Source of the DNA: Psychromicrobium lacuslunae
GTDB lineage: Bacteria; Actinomycetota; Actinomycetes; Actinomycetales; Micrococcaceae
NCBI RefSeq assembly: GCF_000950575.1
Contig: NZ_CP011005.1
Span: 372,001 to 436,000 of the forward strand
DNA length: 64,000 nucleotides
Direction: 5' to 3'
The position numbers and the translations under genes were made by a program. Below are positions 62,448-64,000 of the stretch, piece by piece; the first letter of the stretch is position 1; each line of letters starts with the position of its first letter. The notes beneath the pieces were generated by a model that had not been told where the DNA came from, made no database searches, and worked only from the letters and a program-made list of their open reading frames with translations.

Positions 62448-64000
62448 CAGTTCCCTGCAGATCCCCTCTTAGCGCTCTTCTTCGCTGACTCAGTTTTTGC
62501 TGATCGTTTTTCACCGGTGCCCAGTTGTCGGGGTCCCTGCCATGGAGAGACCGGATTGCCCATCCAGTAACTTCCCGCCGGGACCGTCTCACCGCGCATC
62601 ACCAATGAGGCCGGTCCGACGGTGCCGCCCCGACCAATGCTGGCCGCGGGCAAGATCACCCCGTGCGGGCCCATGGTAGCCCCGTCCTCCAGAGTAACCG
62701 TGTCGAGGGCCATGATTCGATCATGGAAGAGGTGAGTCTGCACCACACAGCCACGATTGACGGTTGAGCTTTCGCCCAAGCTGACCAGATCGGCCTCCGG
62801 CAGCCAGTACGACTCACACCAGGCGCCGTGCCCAATCTTGGCGCCTAAAGCGCGTAACCACCAGACTAGGGCGGGAGTGCCGCTCGCGGCGCGGGCGAAC
62901 CAGGGCGCGGCAACCAGTTCGACGAAGGTGTCGACAACTTCGTTCCGCCAAATGAAGGAGCTCCAGAGCGGATGCTCACCAACTCTGATCTTGCCGACCA
63001 GTAACCACTTAGCCACTACCGCGCTGCCGGCGGCAATGGCCCCGGCCAACATCACCACGATGCCACTGAGCAGGGCCGCAATCAGGTAACCCCAGCCGAA
63101 GAAGTCAAGCTTGGCTACCAGCCAGGAGAACAGGGTTAGCACGCTGAGCGCGATCACTACGGTAAGCACCGTAGGCACGAAACGACACACCTCCCAGAGG
63201 GCTCTAGCTACCTTGAGTTTGAGCGGTGGCTCAAAGGTGCGAGAGGCATCCGAGTCCTGGGCTATTCTGCGCAGCCTGACCGGCGGAGAACCCAGCCAGG
63301 AGGTACCTGATTTGGCTTTGGCCGGAGTTGCTGAAAGTACCGCGACGAGGGAGTTTTTCGGCACCGAACGGCCAGCTGCGGTCATCCCGGAGTTTCCCAG
63401 GAATGCTCGTTTACCGACCTTTGCGGGCGCGATGTGCACAAAACCGCCGCCGAGTTCGTAGGAGGCGACCATGGTGTCGTCGGCGAGAAACGCGCCATCG
63501 CCCACCGTCGTCATGGAGGGCAGTAGCAGCACTGTTGAAGCCTCAACGTTCTTGCCAATTTTGGCACCCAGCAGGCGCAGCCAGATCGGGGTGAAGAGGG
63601 AGGCATAGATCGGAAAGAGCAGATCACGGGCCAGATCGAGCACGCGTTCGGTGGCCCAGACTTGCCAGCCGATTCGGCCGCGCACCGGGTGGAAGCCCTC
63701 GCGCAATCCTATGCTCAGTAACCGCACGGTGAGCAGCACCAACACCATCAGACTGAGGAACCAGATCAGGGTGGTCAGCGGGGCAGCGAGCAGCAGTCGC
63801 GGGTAGATGTCAGTTAACGGTGCCGGGCCGACGATCTGTAGGGCCACGAAGCCAGCCAAGGCTGCGGCCGCAAACGGAATCAGCGCGAGTACTGTTGAGG
63901 CCACCGCGTAGATGCCAAGCCAGAGTCGAGCACTGCGCTGCGGTGCCTGCGGCCAGCCCGGCCGGGCTTTGCCGACCCGCTCGGCGGGGGAACCAGAAAA
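62447..64000 (-). CDS. Pls/PosA-type NRPS-like synthetase, C-terminal part (truncated by window edge)
   Basis: The frame is open from the right edge (reading FSGSPAERVGKARPGWPQ), so the GTG at 63904 is probably internal. Visible are several membrane helices (63904 down to about 63700 and again near 63000-63200). Two left-handed-beta-helix segments are interleaved with them, 'GAKIGKNVEASTVLLLPSMTTVGDGAFLADD' in part and 'TVNRGCVVQTHLFHDR' with 'GATMGPHGVILPAASIG'. This is the Pls/PosA C-terminal domain of single-module NRPS-like enzymes such as epsilon-poly-L-lysine synthetase, where it catalyses amino-acid polymerisation. The adenylation and carrier domains should lie beyond the window. The tail is Lys/Ser-rich. 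Product unknown. Confidence 0.82.
   Translation of the reverse strand, partial: FSGSPAERVGKARPGWPQAPQRSARLWLGIYAVASTVLALIPFAAAALAGFVALQIVGPAPLTDIYPRLLLAAPLTTLIWFLSLMVLVLLTVRLLSIGLREGFHPVRGRIGWQVWATERVLDLARDLLFPIYASLFTPIWLRLLGAKIGKNVEASTVLLLPSMTTVGDGAFLADDTMVASYELGGGFVHIAPAKVGKRAFLGNSGMTAAGRSVPKNSLVAVLSATPAKAKSGTSWLGSPPVRLRRIAQDSDASRTFEPPLKLKVARALWEVCRFVPTVLTVVIALSVLTLFSWLVAKLDFFGWGYLIAALLSGIVVMLAGAIAAGSAVVAKWLLVGKIRVGEHPLWSSFIWRNEVVDTFVELVAAPWFARAASGTPALVWWLRALGAKIGHGAWCESYWLPEADLVSLGESSTVNRGCVVQTHLFHDRIMALDTVTLEDGATMGPHGVILPAASIGRGGTVGPASLVMRGETVPAGSYWMGNPVSPWQGPRQLGTGEKRSAKTESAKKSAKRGSAGN

Overview
The window reads as chromosomal DNA of an actinobacterium, most likely of the Micrococcaceae (Arthrobacter/Renibacterium/Psychromicrobium relatives). 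This rests on gene order (ftsK, pgsA, cinA, clgR, DUF3046, recA, recX, miaB, miaA, dapF, hflX, dinG-type helicase, lexA with an SOS LysM gene, his genes, DUF1844-infC-rpmI-rplT), on frequent GTG starts with ATGA/GTGA overlaps, on actinobacterial LexA boxes and on a RecA-NDp promoter. The species is not identified from sequence. No tRNA, rRNA, insertion sequence, phage or CRISPR array was seen.

Left region (1-14898): a carbohydrate locus cut by the left edge. It encodes a GH172 (DUF2961) hydrolase, two binding-protein ABC importers without an ATPase, a GH116 hydrolase, a LacI repressor, a fucose/D-arabinose isomerase-type enzyme, a small membrane protein and a secreted GH183 (DUF4185) protein. 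GH183, GH172 and GH116 are the families reported as endo-D-arabinanase, exo-alpha- and exo-beta-D-arabinofuranosidase. The simplest reading is a D-arabinan (mycobacterial arabinogalactan/lipoarabinomannan) scavenging system: secreted endo-cleavage, import, cytoplasmic trimming, then isomerisation of D-arabinose to D-ribulose. Two identical 12-bp operator-like sites sit in a divergent promoter region.

Middle (15172-43247): housekeeping genes for chromosome segregation, phospholipid synthesis, DNA repair (recA/recX/lexA, with LexA boxes and a LexA-independent recA promoter), tRNA modification, lysine and histidine synthesis, and transport. A striking element is the leader at 30616-30715 before a GNAT-hflX operon. 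It has a 5-codon leaderless-type uORF, a three-way-junction fold and a helix that would hide the Shine-Dalgarno site, which looks like translational attenuation by ribosome stalling.

Right (43248-64000): a TetR/reductase pair, the infC-rpmI-rplT operon (ATT start; IF-3 with a long KPSAA-repeat tail), rRNA methylation, transporters, an SOS-type radical SAM gene starting at the edge of a 36-bp palindrome, an acyl-CoA ligase, pheST, PPK2, and a Pls/PosA-type synthetase C-terminus next to an M1 peptidase, with a phosphopantetheinyl transferase nearby. Long palindromes recur between genes; two of them (29335-29400 and 59272-59345) are clearly related copies.
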